Origin: Paenibacillus brasilensis
GTDB taxonomy: Bacteria; Bacillota; Bacilli; Paenibacillales; Paenibacillaceae
NCBI RefSeq assembly: GCF_009363115.1
Contig: NZ_CP045298.1
Coordinates: 3,283,501 to 3,347,500, forward strand
Length of the DNA: 64,000 bases
Reading direction: 5' to 3'
The notes under the pieces are model-generated. The model was not told the DNA's origin. It was given only the letters and a program-made list of their open reading frames with translations, and did no database searches. The translations under genes and the position numbers were made by a program. Below are positions 42,754 through 51,038 of this stretch, piece after piece; the stretch's first letter is position 1, and the number at the start of each line of letters is the position of its first letter.

Positions 42754-43299
42754 ATGACAAAAATCCAAGTCTCGCCGGAGCAGCTGGATCGCGTGGCCTC
42801 CCAATTTGCCGATGCCCACGGAACACTGTATAACCAGTTAAACGGCCTGGATAACACAATGAATAACCTTCACAGCCAGTGGGATGGTATGGAGAGAAAT
42901 CGCTTTTATAACGACTATCGGACAGCTAAATATACACTTTCTTCTGCATTAAGCAAGGTTCAGTCTATTGAAATTGAGCTGAAAAGCATCGCTTCGAGGT
43001 TCAGAAATGCGGATGGTGAAAGCACACGTGGCTTCTGGACAGCACTGGCAGCGGCGATGAGCGCCAGTACAGCACTGGTGGACAATGGAGAGGGTGAAAG
43101 CGATGCTGGAGACGCCGCTAAACCCCCCAAAAACCTGGACGAATGGGAGCAGGCAGATGCGGATAAATATCATCAATATGAGAAGTTGCTGAAAAACGCC
43201 GAGGAGATTGGTGACAAGCAGGTTATGCAGAAAATTCACGATCAGATGAACGTTCTGCGATTGCAATATGAGGACTCGGTGAATCGCACAGATTTATAA
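42754..43299 (+). CDS. WXG100-like protein with a C-terminal extension
   Basis: A 181-residue protein. Its first 90 residues fit the WXG100 helical hairpin: KIQVSPEQLDRVASQFADAH, then the W-x-G turn in HSQWDGMERNRFY, and a second helix KYTLSSALSKVQSIEIELKSIA. A 90-residue charged tail (DEWEQADADKYHQYEK, with EEIGDKQVMQKI) follows, unlike the 100-residue classical members; it lacks a clear YxxxD/E export signal. WXG100 proteins are type VII secretion substrates or chaperones. No ESX ATPase or LXG toxin gene is in view. The start at ATG 42754 has a weak GATG-type site. A protein-like tail follows the stop (43302-43415). Confidence 0.7.
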   Translation: MTKIQVSPEQLDRVASQFADAHGTLYNQLNGLDNTMNNLHSQWDGMERNRFYNDYRTAKYTLSSALSKVQSIEIELKSIASRFRNADGESTRGFWTALAAAMSASTALVDNGEGESDAGDAAKPPKNLDEWEQADADKYHQYEKLLKNAEEIGDKQVMQKIHDQMNVLRLQYEDSVNRTDL

Positions 43300-43301
43300 T
43301 A

Positions 43302-43415
43302 CTGGAGAAACCTCCAGGATCATCTGATTCCCTTGTGGCTGTCATTAAGCTGATAGGTCAGGATGGGACCAAAACAGATATTTCTATAGGTAAACCCATA
43401 CCTAATTTGCCCTAG
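43302..43415 (+). pseudogene. Short coding-like remnant after the WXG100-like gene
   Basis: In the frame shifted by one from the WXG100-like gene, 38 codons read protein-like (LVAVIKLIGQDGTKTDISIGK, PIPNLP) and end at TAG 43413-43415. No start is present. This could be the tail of a deleted type VII substrate gene. The rest of 43416-43868 contains a long hairpin (43467-43557) and no recognised gene. Confidence 0.3.
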
Positions 43416-43466
43416 AACACGCTCCTAGGTAAAACGGCCCAGACCGCCACAACACGAATAGCAGCA

Positions 43467-43557
43467 TCTATAAAATCTACAGTCTTTTTCTCTGAAACAA
43501 GTGAGCGCCAGTTGGAAACTGTAAAACTCGCTAGCTGGAGAAGTCTGTAGATTTTTG
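43467..43557. repeat. Long imperfect hairpin, possible terminator
   Basis: AAAATCTACAG pairs with CTGTAGATTTT about 70 bases away, with partial internal pairing (GAGCG/CGCT). TTTTTG follows the right arm. It may terminate the WXG100-like transcript. Confidence 0.45.
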
Positions 43558-43868
43558 TTTACCAATATTTCTGAATTCCGATATAGATAGAATGAAAGGG
43601 AGCATCTACACCAAAGTGATCGTCGTTTCCAACCGATTACCCCGTACTAAATCTATGAATTTGCAATTGGGGTATCAAGTGGTGGATAATTGAAGGGGCT
43701 CTATCAGTAGAAAATAGGGCTAAAGATAGAGACGATGCCTAAAAAAAGCAGATCAGATTTACCGTATATTTGTATATTATTGTAGAAAAAGCTCGTAATT
43801 CAGGTTATAGTAAAGGAAGAATTTAACTAGAATGAATTTTACCCAAATACGTCATTGTGGAGGGAAAT

Positions 43869-44315
43869 ATGAGTACATTTAAGAATTGGCTGAATACAAC
43901 TAAAAAAGGGCTTGGAGACCAGGTTAAAAAGTTTAAGAATAAAGATTTTATGGAGGCTGTGGTTGCGGGCTGTGCATTGGTGGCATTTGCAGATGGTACG
44001 ATTAGTCCGGAAGAGAAAACAAAAATGGCCGGATATATAAACATCAGTGAGGAATTGAAGGTGTTTGATATGGGAGAGGTTATCAACCGCTTCAATCACT
44101 ATGTGGCAAATTTTGAATTTTCACCTGAAATTGGTAAACAGGAAGCGCTAAAAGCAATTGGAAAATTGAAAGGTAAGCCTGAAGTAGGCCGACTCGTCGT
44201 TGGCGTATGTAGCGCTATTGGCGCAGCCGATGGTGACTTTGATGCTGATGAACGACGAATTGTTGCTGAAATTTGCGGCGTACTTGGCTTGAATCCGTCT
44301 GAATTTAGTCTGTAA
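43869..44315 (+). CDS. TerB-family tellurite/stress resistance protein
   Basis: A 148-residue helical protein with the TerB pattern: VVAGCALVAFADGTISPEEKTKM (first acidic metal-binding loop) and VCSAIGAADGDFDADERRIVAEIC (second loop). The two acidic D-G-x-x-x-x-E-E segments are where TerB is thought to bind metal. ATG 43869 has GGAGG five bases upstream. It opens a run of Ter genes on the same strand, 27 bases before the first terD-type gene, and presumably acts with them at the membrane or in the cytosol. The exact function is unknown. Confidence 0.85.
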   Translation: MSTFKNWLNTTKKGLGDQVKKFKNKDFMEAVVAGCALVAFADGTISPEEKTKMAGYINISEELKVFDMGEVINRFNHYVANFEFSPEIGKQEALKAIGKLKGKPEVGRLVVGVCSAIGAADGDFDADERRIVAEICGVLGLNPSEFSL

Positions 44316-44342
44316 ATTTTACGGAAGGAGGTGTGTTAATTA

Positions 44343-44936
44343 GTGGCTGTAATTAATCTGGTCAAGGGTCAGAAAATTGATTTGACTAAAGGAAATACAG
44401 GACTAACCAAGGTTATAGCAGGATTGGGATGGGACCCGGTACAGTCCAAAGGATTTTTTGGCTTTAAGAAGCAACCCAATATTGATTGTGATGCTTCTGC
44501 TATTTTGCTGGACGCAAACGGGAAGCTGACTCAGTCGGACAACGTAGTGTGTTTCCACAATAAAAAAAGTCCATGCGGCTCTGTCGTGCACTCCGGTGAT
44601 AATTTGACCGGACAAGGTGACGGCGATGATGAACAAATTGCGATTGACCTGGCACGTATTCCTGCCAATGTCGACAAAGTGCTTGTTGTTGTGAATATAT
44701 ATGATTGCGTCAACCGGAAACAGGATTTTGGCATGATCGAGAAAGCGTATATCCGCATTCTGGACGGTGCGAACTCCAAGGAACTGGTGACGTTCAATTT
44801 ATCTGATAATTATGAAGGACTGACTGCGCTGGTCTGTGGAGAACTCTATCGTCATAATAACGAATGGAAGTTTGCTGCAATCGGTGAAGGCACCCATGCC
44901 GAGCATATTGATGTGCTGGCTCGGCGTTACATGTAA
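44343..44936 (+). CDS. TerD-family protein (first copy)
   Basis: A 197-residue beta-sandwich protein with the conserved [10 protein letters not shown] start, a CDASAILLD strand, and the metal/ligand-binding [21 protein letters not shown] loop, ending in ELYRHNNEWKFAAIGEG. TerD proteins bind calcium and are thought to be part of the Ter stress-response complex. It differs from the next two copies by SKGFFGFKK insertion and Cys-rich positions. GTG 44343 is preceded by AAGGAGGTG. It is transcribed with terB and the following terD genes. Confidence 0.9.
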   Translation: MAVINLVKGQKIDLTKGNTGLTKVIAGLGWDPVQSKGFFGFKKQPNIDCDASAILLDANGKLTQSDNVVCFHNKKSPCGSVVHSGDNLTGQGDGDDEQIAIDLARIPANVDKVLVVVNIYDCVNRKQDFGMIEKAYIRILDGANSKELVTFNLSDNYEGLTALVCGELYRHNNEWKFAAIGEGTHAEHIDVLARRYM

Positions 44937-44980
44937 TTTTTATTGTCATACAAAACTAATGAGAAACGGGGTTCTTACTC

Positions 44981-45556
44981 ATGGCAATTAACTTATCTAA
45001 AGGTCAAAAAATTGATTTGACGAAAACAAACCCAGGATTGTCCAAAATTACGGTTGGCCTCGGCTGGGACACAAACAAATACGATGGCGGTAAAGATTTT
45101 GACTTGGACGTATCCGTATTTTTGGCGAATGCGGACGGTAAAGTGGAAACGGACAAGAACTTCGTCTTCTTTAATAATCCACAAAATGAGAACGGTTCTG
45201 TCGTTCATACCGGAGATAACCGTACAGGTGACGGTGACGGAGATGACGAGCAAATTAAAGTTGATCTGAGCAGCGTACCTGCGAACGTAGAAAAGATCGC
45301 TTTTACGATTACCATCTATGAGGCACAAGAGCGCAGCCAAAACTTTGGACAAGTGTCCCGTGCTTATGCGCGTATCGTAAATGAGGCAAATAATGAAGAA
45401 TTGGTTCGCTTTGATCTGGGAGAAGATTTCTCGATCGAAACAGGCGTTGTGGTAGGTGAACTGTATCGTCATAGTGGTGAGTGGAAGTTCAATGCGATTG
45501 GCAGCGGCTACCAGGATGGTCTTGCAGGGCTGACACGCGATTACGGTTTGGCTTAA
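44981..45556 (+). CDS. TerD-family protein (second copy)
   Basis: A 191-residue TerD-type protein with the classic order: [76 protein letters not shown] and [19 protein letters not shown]. The tandem Asp motif in the HTGDNRTG loop is the calcium-binding region. ATG 44981 has a moderate site. It is followed by a third copy after 30 bases, suggesting gene duplication with divergence; in B. subtilis the yceC-yceD-yceE trio is similar. Confidence 0.92.
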   Translation: MAINLSKGQKIDLTKTNPGLSKITVGLGWDTNKYDGGKDFDLDVSVFLANADGKVETDKNFVFFNNPQNENGSVVHTGDNRTGDGDGDDEQIKVDLSSVPANVEKIAFTITIYEAQERSQNFGQVSRAYARIVNEANNEELVRFDLGEDFSIETGVVVGELYRHSGEWKFNAIGSGYQDGLAGLTRDYGLA

Positions 45557-45586
45557 AAAATCTATACAAGAAGGCAGGTATGCGGT

Positions 45587-46168
45587 ATGACCATTAGTCT
45601 TTCCAAGGGACAACGTATTGATCTGACCAAAACGAATCCAGGCTTGACTCGTGTTGTCGTAGGTCTTGGATGGGATACCAATAAATATAGCGGTGGCGCG
45701 GAATTCGACTTGGATGCTTCGGCTTTTCTGCTGTATGAAGACGGTAAAGCGAAGGCAGCTGACGATTTTGTATTCTACAACAACCCGACCGGTGGAGCGG
45801 GTGCTGTTACGCATACGGGCGATAACCGCACAGGTGAGGGCGACGGGGATGACGAGCAGATCATTGTTGATTTTGCGAAGGTTCCTGCGAACATCCATCG
45901 TATCGGAATTACGGTTACGATTTATGATTATGAGGCACGTGCACAAAACTTTGGACAAGTATCCAATGCTTTTGTGCGGGTGGTAGATGCGGCTACGGAT
46001 CGTGAAGTGCTGCGTTACGATTTGGGTGAGGATTTCTCCACTGAAACGGCCGTGGTTTTCTGTGAATTTTACCGTCACAATGCGGATTGGAAATTTCAGG
46101 CGATCGGTAGCGGCTTTGCTGGTGGATTGGGTGCGCTTGCTAAAAACTATGGCTTGGACGCTCAGTAA
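45587..46168 (+). CDS. TerD-family protein (third copy)
   Basis: A 193-residue paralogue of the preceding gene ([72 protein letters not shown] type motifs). The fit to the previous copy is strong through the core, with changes in the linkers. The ligand loop is intact. The sequence ends in GLGALAKNYGLDAQ, and a terminator at 46178-46212 partly separates this block from the terA-like gene downstream. A long antisense frame across these two genes is a shadow of their shared codon pattern. Confidence 0.92.
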   Translation: MTISLSKGQRIDLTKTNPGLTRVVVGLGWDTNKYSGGAEFDLDASAFLLYEDGKAKAADDFVFYNNPTGGAGAVTHTGDNRTGEGDGDDEQIIVDFAKVPANIHRIGITVTIYDYEARAQNFGQVSNAFVRVVDAATDREVLRYDLGEDFSTETAVVFCEFYRHNADWKFQAIGSGFAGGLGALAKNYGLDAQ

Positions 46169-46177
46169 TATCCACTT

Positions 46178-46212
46178 GGGGTGGTGTCCAAAGGGCGCCA
46201 CCCTTTTTTTTT
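46178..46212 (+). terminator. Terminator between the terD and terA-like genes
   Basis: GGGGTGGTG pairs with CGCCACCC, with an 11-base loop and eight T residues. It may only attenuate, since the Ter genes continue on the same strand. Confidence 0.8.
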
Positions 46213-46269
46213 AAGCCATTGAATGGCGTACGCTGACACATGACAAACGGACAGAAAGGTGACACAATC

Positions 46270-47529
46270 ATGGCTGTTATCGTAGTAAAGGGACAGAAGG
46301 CGGATTTGACGAAAACCAATCCGGGCTTGACCCATGTCAACGTAGGGATCGGATGGGAGTCCCCGGCGGCTTTGGAGCTGGATACTTCCGCATTTTTGCT
46401 GGGTCCGGGAGGGAAGGTATCGGGCGATGAGGATCTGATCTTCTACAATAATCCGACCACACCTTTTATCACTTATTCAGATGGACAACAGTTAGGTGAC
46501 AAGAAACAATTTTCCCTTGATCTAACCAAAATACCTTCACATATTGAGAAGATTGCGTTTACGCTGACCATTTATGATGCAGATCAGAAACGGCAAAATT
46601 TTGGACAGGTTCAAGGTGGATTTATACGTTTTGCCCATCCGGTTAGCGGAGAGGTTTTGCGGTTTAATTTGGATAGTGGTTTTACAGTCGAAACAGCCAT
46701 TGTTATTGGTGAACTGTACCGCCATAACGGTGAATGGAAATTTAACGCGATTGGTGCGGGTTTTTCCGGTGGATTGGATGCGTTGTGTGGAAATTTCGGA
46801 ATCGAAGTGGATAATAATCCGGCTCCTCCGGCACCAGCTCCTATACCACCTCCAGTTCCTCAGCCAACCCCGCCGCCAGCACCTCCCGCTCCAAAGCCAG
46901 AGCCACCTGCAACTCCGGTGAATCTGAATTTGCGCAAAATTGAGCTAAAGAAAAAGGGCGACACCATTAATTTGAAAAAGGGCTCAAGTGGATTGGGTGA
47001 AATCCTGATCAATCTGAACTGGAATCAGGTACAGCAAAGTAAGGGCTTTTTCAGTCGTGGCTCCAAGGGTGTCGATCTGGATCTGGGCTGCTTGTATGAG
47101 ATGAAGAACGGGGATAAAGGGGTTGTTCAGGCGCTTGGGGAAGCATTCGGTTCTCTCCATCGCTTCCCGTACATTGCCTTGGATGGTGACGACCGGACAG
47201 GCTCTGTGAAAACAGGGGAAAATCTCCGCATAAATGGGGCTAAAATTTCTGAGATTAAGCGAATTTTAGTGTTTACCTTCATTTATGAAGGAGTCACGAA
47301 CTGGTCACAAGCAGACGGGGTGGTCACGCTGTACCAGAAGGACGGGCCGGACATTATTGTTCATATGAACGAACATGACAATCGCAAAGGGATGTGTGCG
47401 ATTGCGATGATCCAAAATGTGAATGATGAAACGTTCAGTATTGAGAGACTCGTGCAATTCTATGGCGGTCATCGTGAACTTGATCGGGCATACAACTGGG
47501 GCATGCGCTGGACGCAGGGTAGTAAATAA
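46270..47529 (+). CDS. Two-domain TerD/TerA-like protein with a proline-rich hinge
   Basis: A 419-residue protein. The first domain (1-190) is a TerD fold starting [16 protein letters not shown], but its calcium loop is altered, with YSDGQQLGDKKQF replacing HTGDNRTG. A 40-residue Pro/Ala hinge follows (PAPPAPAPIPPP). The second domain (about 235-419) is a TerA-like variant with INLKKGSSGLGEILINLNW, VDLDLGCLYEMKNG and DGDDRTGSVKTGENL. This is the layout of TerA-like proteins. ATG 46270 is nine bases after AAGGTG. It is followed 26 bases later by terC, so both are probably co-transcribed. Confidence 0.85.
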   Translation: MAVIVVKGQKADLTKTNPGLTHVNVGIGWESPAALELDTSAFLLGPGGKVSGDEDLIFYNNPTTPFITYSDGQQLGDKKQFSLDLTKIPSHIEKIAFTLTIYDADQKRQNFGQVQGGFIRFAHPVSGEVLRFNLDSGFTVETAIVIGELYRHNGEWKFNAIGAGFSGGLDALCGNFGIEVDNNPAPPAPAPIPPPVPQPTPPPAPPAPKPEPPATPVNLNLRKIELKKKGDTINLKKGSSGLGEILINLNWNQVQQSKGFFSRGSKGVDLDLGCLYEMKNGDKGVVQALGEAFGSLHRFPYIALDGDDRTGSVKTGENLRINGAKISEIKRILVFTFIYEGVTNWSQADGVVTLYQKDGPDIIVHMNEHDNRKGMCAIAMIQNVNDETFSIERLVQFYGGHRELDRAYNWGMRWTQGSK

Positions 47530-47555
47530 ACTGAATTATCGGAGGCACTCTTTTC

Positions 47556-48290
47556 ATGTTAAATGATTTATTCAAAAATATCAGCGAGAACTACGGTCAT
47601 TTCTTTTCATGGAGTGATGTGGTAGGCACGTTTACTGACCCGGTAAGTTGGGGGATTATTGGTACTCTCATTTTGCTGGAAGGTCTTTTGTCAGCGGATA
47701 ACGCTTTGGTTCTCGCAGTTATGGTTAAGCATTTACCGAAGGAACAGCAGAAGAGAGCCTTATTTTACGGAATTTTAGGTGCGTATTTATTTAGATTCCT
47801 GGCCATCGGCTTGGGTACCTTCCTGATTAAATTTACACTGATTAAGGTACTGGGTGCTGCTTATCTACTTTATATCGCTTATAAGGGCTTGTTCAAGTCC
47901 GAGGGTGATGGAGAAGTGAAGAACAAACCTACTTCTTTCTGGAAAACCGTATTAATGGTCGAACTGATGGATATTGCCTTCAGTATTGACAGCGTCATTG
48001 CCGCTTTTGGGGTGAGTGAGAAAGTATGGGTTCTGTTCATGGGTGGTATACTCGGCGTTCTAATGATGCGTGGTGTCGCACAACTGTTCCTCAAGCTCAT
48101 TGACAAATTTCCGGAACTGGAACAGACAGCCTTTATTATGATCGCCATTATCGGGGGTAAAATGCTGGCTGCTGCTTTTGGCTTTCATATGTCGCAAGTA
48201 TTATTCTTCGGCATTTTGATTGCCGTCTTTGTAGGCACAATGATTCTCAGCTCGGCGAAAAGAAAGAAAAAGGCCGACAAAGAGGCTTAA
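47556..48290 (+). CDS. TerC-family integral membrane protein
   Basis: A 244-residue protein with about seven to eight helices. TerC hallmarks are the acidic motif in LLEGLLSADNALVLAVMV, the second one in VELMDIAFSIDSVIAAFGVS and MMRGVAQLFLKLIDKFPELEQ. The two D/E-N/D motifs in helices are proposed to carry metal ions, and TerC homologues act as manganese exporters in Firmicutes. It likely anchors the Ter complex in the membrane. GGAGG precedes ATG 47556. A terminator follows (48306-48341), then the biosynthetic block. Confidence 0.93.
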   Translation: MLNDLFKNISENYGHFFSWSDVVGTFTDPVSWGIIGTLILLEGLLSADNALVLAVMVKHLPKEQQKRALFYGILGAYLFRFLAIGLGTFLIKFTLIKVLGAAYLLYIAYKGLFKSEGDGEVKNKPTSFWKTVLMVELMDIAFSIDSVIAAFGVSEKVWVLFMGGILGVLMMRGVAQLFLKLIDKFPELEQTAFIMIAIIGGKMLAAAFGFHMSQVLFFGILIAVFVGTMILSSAKRKKKADKEA

Positions 48291-48305
48291 TGTACAAAGT
48301 ATAGC

Positions 48306-48341
48306 GAAATCCCTCCTGAAACTAAGGGGGGATTTCTTTTA
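48306..48341 (+). terminator. Terminator after terC
   Basis: GAAATCCCTCC pairs with GGGGGGATTTC around a 10-base loop, followed by TTTT. Confidence 0.75.
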
Positions 48342-48397
48342 TACCCGAGGCGTAGGGCTTCAGTCAGGCGAGATAGAGCAAGAGGAGGGAAAGGACC

Positions 48398-49645
48398 CTG
48401 AAATATTTTAATGATTTAACCTCTGAGGAAGTAGAAAGCATCTTTTGTACTCCACCGATGGAGTTTCATAACCGTTCACCCAAAAGTATATTAGCTTATG
48501 CGATAGGGGCAGCTCTGTACATGCCGGCGACCCGCTTGGAAGTAGCGGAAGAGATCAAAAATGGAAAGCATGCAGGACTAACCACGGTCATTTTGGATTT
48601 GGAGGATGCTATAGGGGATCAGCAGGTCGGACAGGCCGAAGAATCGCTGGCACAGCAACTGCTTCAACTATTGACCTATGTGCGCACAGGTATGATGAGT
48701 GAACAGAAATTACCTTTGCTGTTTGTACGTGTTCGCTCTGTCGAACAGTTGGAACGACTGCTGAACAGCTTGGGCGAAACCTTGGCGCTGCTCACGGGCT
48801 TTGTCCTCCCCAAGTTTTCTTCTGATCATGGACGGGCGTATTTTGCCCTCATTGCTGAATATAACCAGACTATGCATACAAGGGCAGGAGACGCAAGCCA
48901 CAGGCCTGTGTTGTATGGATTGCCGATTCTTGAAAGCTCTAAAATTATTTATCGGGAAACCCGCTGGGAAGAGCTACTGTCGATTAAAGGAATTTTGGAC
49001 GAATATCAGAAATATGTGCTGAATGTACGAATTGGGGCAACTGATTTCTCGAGCTTATATGGACTGAGACGCAGCCCGGATATTACGATTTATGAAATCG
49101 CCGTCATTCGGGATTGCATTGCAGATATTATGAACTTGTTCGGACGCGTGGACTCGGATTATGTCATTTCCGGGCCTGTATGGGAATATTTCTCCCACCG
49201 AGAACGTATCTTTAAACCTCAATTAAGAGTGTCACCCTTTGAAGACGCATTTGGGAAGCCAGGGCGCCACTTGCGAATGGACTTCATCTCAGATGCGGTG
49301 GATGGGCTGATTCGAGAGGTCATGATGGACAAAGAGAACGGGATTATCGGCAAAACGATTATTCATCCGTCCCACATTAAACCGGTACAGGCCATGTACG
49401 CGGTGACACATGAGGAGTATATGGATGCCCTCGCGATTGTGGAGCGTAATGACGGTAGTCTGGGTGTGTTCAAAAGTACCTATGCCAATAAAATGAATGA
49501 AATTAAGCCGCACTTGAATTGGGCTCATCGTATTATTAGTAGATCAAAAGTATACGGGGTGTTACATGAACAACAACATTTTGTCAGTCTCTTACCCAAA
49601 CACGAAAACACATCTGCTCCCAATCTTGGAGCAGTTCAGCGTTAA
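48398..49645 (+). CDS. HpcH/HpaI (CitE-like) aldolase family protein; probable CTG start
   Basis: A 415-residue TIM-barrel protein of the HpcH/HpaI or CitE type. It shows VILDLEDAIGDQQVGQAEESL (the metal-binding E-D region), PLLFVRVRSVEQLERLL, GFVLPKFSSDHG and a downstream GLPILESSKIIY barrel strand. The nearest conventional start, ATG 48458, has no ribosome site and would cut the conserved N-terminus. CTG 48398 lies nine bases after GAGGAGG and restores KYFNDLTSEEVESIF, with no other ATG/GTG/TTG back to the TAG at 48374. It opens a block with PRTase, StiP-type, HAD and ATP-grasp genes. The substrate is unknown; a C-C bond-forming or cleaving step is likely. Confidence 0.82.
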   Translation: MKYFNDLTSEEVESIFCTPPMEFHNRSPKSILAYAIGAALYMPATRLEVAEEIKNGKHAGLTTVILDLEDAIGDQQVGQAEESLAQQLLQLLTYVRTGMMSEQKLPLLFVRVRSVEQLERLLNSLGETLALLTGFVLPKFSSDHGRAYFALIAEYNQTMHTRAGDASHRPVLYGLPILESSKIIYRETRWEELLSIKGILDEYQKYVLNVRIGATDFSSLYGLRRSPDITIYEIAVIRDCIADIMNLFGRVDSDYVISGPVWEYFSHRERIFKPQLRVSPFEDAFGKPGRHLRMDFISDAVDGLIREVMMDKENGIIGKTIIHPSHIKPVQAMYAVTHEEYMDALAIVERNDGSLGVFKSTYANKMNEIKPHLNWAHRIISRSKVYGVLHEQQHFVSLLPKHENTSAPNLGAVQR

Positions 49646-51038
49646 AATTACCGAGACACATAATCCATTCCGCCTCCCTGTGGACAAGCTGTTTGCAATG
49701 GCGGCGCGGGTGAACAAGAAGCGTTCGTTTTTGTTTGTCAGCAAGGTACTGGGCAAGCATATTCCAGTGAACCCATACACCTCCCTTCTCAGTGGCGCGG
49801 CGCTGGCGGTCCTGCTGTATAAGGAGCTTGTCCCACAGGCGGGACAACAGATGGATCAACTCATCGGAGAAGCCGTGAAAGGACTTCTGGACGTGGAATA
49901 TGCGGAAGAAGCCTATCGCAGGCTGCTAAATGAGCGTTTAGCTTTTGCCGAGTCCATCAAGTTTGTTGGTTTTGCCGAGACGGCTACAGCGTTGGGACAC
50001 AGTATGTATCATATATTTGCCGATGGTGCTTCGTATATTCATACGACGCGTGAGGATATTCCAGACCTTCTGCCGATCATTCGGTTTGAAGAAGAGCATT
50101 CGCATGCTGTTGATCATCGCTGCTATGCACTGGATGAGCATGCATTTGCCGGAGATGGCCCCATTGTACTGGTAGATGATGAAATTACGACGGGCAAAAC
50201 GACCCTTAATATCATTCGGGATATTCAGGCACATTTTCCAAGAAAGCACTATGTGATTGCTTCATTATTGGATTGGCGGACAGACCGTGATGAGCAGGCT
50301 TTTAACGATCTGGAGGCAGAGCTGGGAATTACGATTACGCCTTTAAGCTTGCTCAAAGGTAAAATCCAAGTACTAGGGGAACCCATGCTGGATCACGCAG
50401 AATACGCTGGACAGGCCGGACACACCGAACATGCTGCTACTAGCTTGGTAGAGGATGCGGCAGAAGCTTCTGGAATAATTGACCACTGTTTTGAGAAGGA
50501 TGCTTTCTGTTTTGAGCGGATACTGCACAGCTCCATCTCAACGGACGGATACGCCAATACGACTCCTTATTTGAAATATACAGGTCGTTTCGGTCTGCAA
50601 TCCGCTGATAATCCAGCACTGGATGCAGAAATCACGCGCACAGCTGAACGACTGAACCAACTTCGTTCAGGGCAGCGCACATTGGTGATGGGTACAGGTG
50701 AATTCATGTACATTCCCATGCGGATTGCAGCAGAGTTAGGTCCGAATGTATATTATCAGTCCACGACACGCAGCCCGGTTTACCCCCATCGAGAAAAAGA
50801 CTATGGCGTAGCTTGTGGTGTGACCTATTCCTCGCCCGATGACAGTACAATACGTAATTTTATTTATAATGTAGATCCCGGTCAGTATGACGAAATATTT
50901 GTTTTGCTGGAAAGGGAGTCGAACCCGGAGCGAATGAAGCCTATGCTGGATGCTTTGACCCACCTGGGCTGTGATAAAGTACATGTGGTTTATTTTAACC
51001 GTTTAACTAGCCAAGAGAGTAAAGGAGCGCGGATATGA
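49566..51038 (+). CDS. Phosphoribosyltransferase-domain protein of the Ter biosynthetic block
   Basis: A 490-residue protein. The PRTase core is visible as IVLVDDEITTGKTTLNII (the PRPP loop, near residues 199-216), in a type I-like fold. The N-terminus HNPFRLPVDKLFAMAARVNKKRSFLFVSKVLGKHIPV is typical of the Ter-associated PRTases. The C-terminal half (LRSGQRTLVMGTGEFMYIP, YYQSTTRSPV) corresponds to the associated TRSP-type domain. The start ATG 49566 overlaps the aldolase gene by 80 bases in another frame, an unusual length, but the N-terminal homology begins close to this start. Transfer of a ribosyl-phosphate group to an unknown base or acid is inferred. The gene overlaps the next by four bases. 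Confidence 0.82.
   Translation: MNNNILSVSYPNTKTHLLPILEQFSVKITETHNPFRLPVDKLFAMAARVNKKRSFLFVSKVLGKHIPVNPYTSLLSGAALAVLLYKELVPQAGQQMDQLIGEAVKGLLDVEYAEEAYRRLLNERLAFAESIKFVGFAETATALGHSMYHIFADGASYIHTTREDIPDLLPIIRFEEEHSHAVDHRCYALDEHAFAGDGPIVLVDDEITTGKTTLNIIRDIQAHFPRKHYVIASLLDWRTDRDEQAFNDLEAELGITITPLSLLKGKIQVLGEPMLDHAEYAGQAGHTEHAATSLVEDAAEASGIIDHCFEKDAFCFERILHSSISTDGYANTTPYLKYTGRFGLQSADNPALDAEITRTAERLNQLRSGQRTLVMGTGEFMYIPMRIAAELGPNVYYQSTTRSPVYPHREKDYGVACGVTYSSPDDSTIRNFIYNVDPGQYDEIFVLLERESNPERMKPMLDALTHLGCDKVHVVYFNRLTSQESKGARI

Noticed and set aside
43570..43740. A second possible coding remnant after the long hairpin (reading KVIVVSNRLPRTKS).
   Set aside because: Too short, no start or ribosome site, and no family I could recognise.
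44993..46201. A 402-codon antisense open frame across the second and third terD genes.
   Set aside because: Both terD copies share codon pattern and motifs, so the same antisense frame is open in each. The plus-strand reading matches a known family and has ribosome sites; the antisense one has neither.
48458..48460. ATG as the start of the aldolase.
   Set aside because: It has no Shine-Dalgarno and would remove a conserved-looking N-terminal segment; CTG 48398 is better supported.
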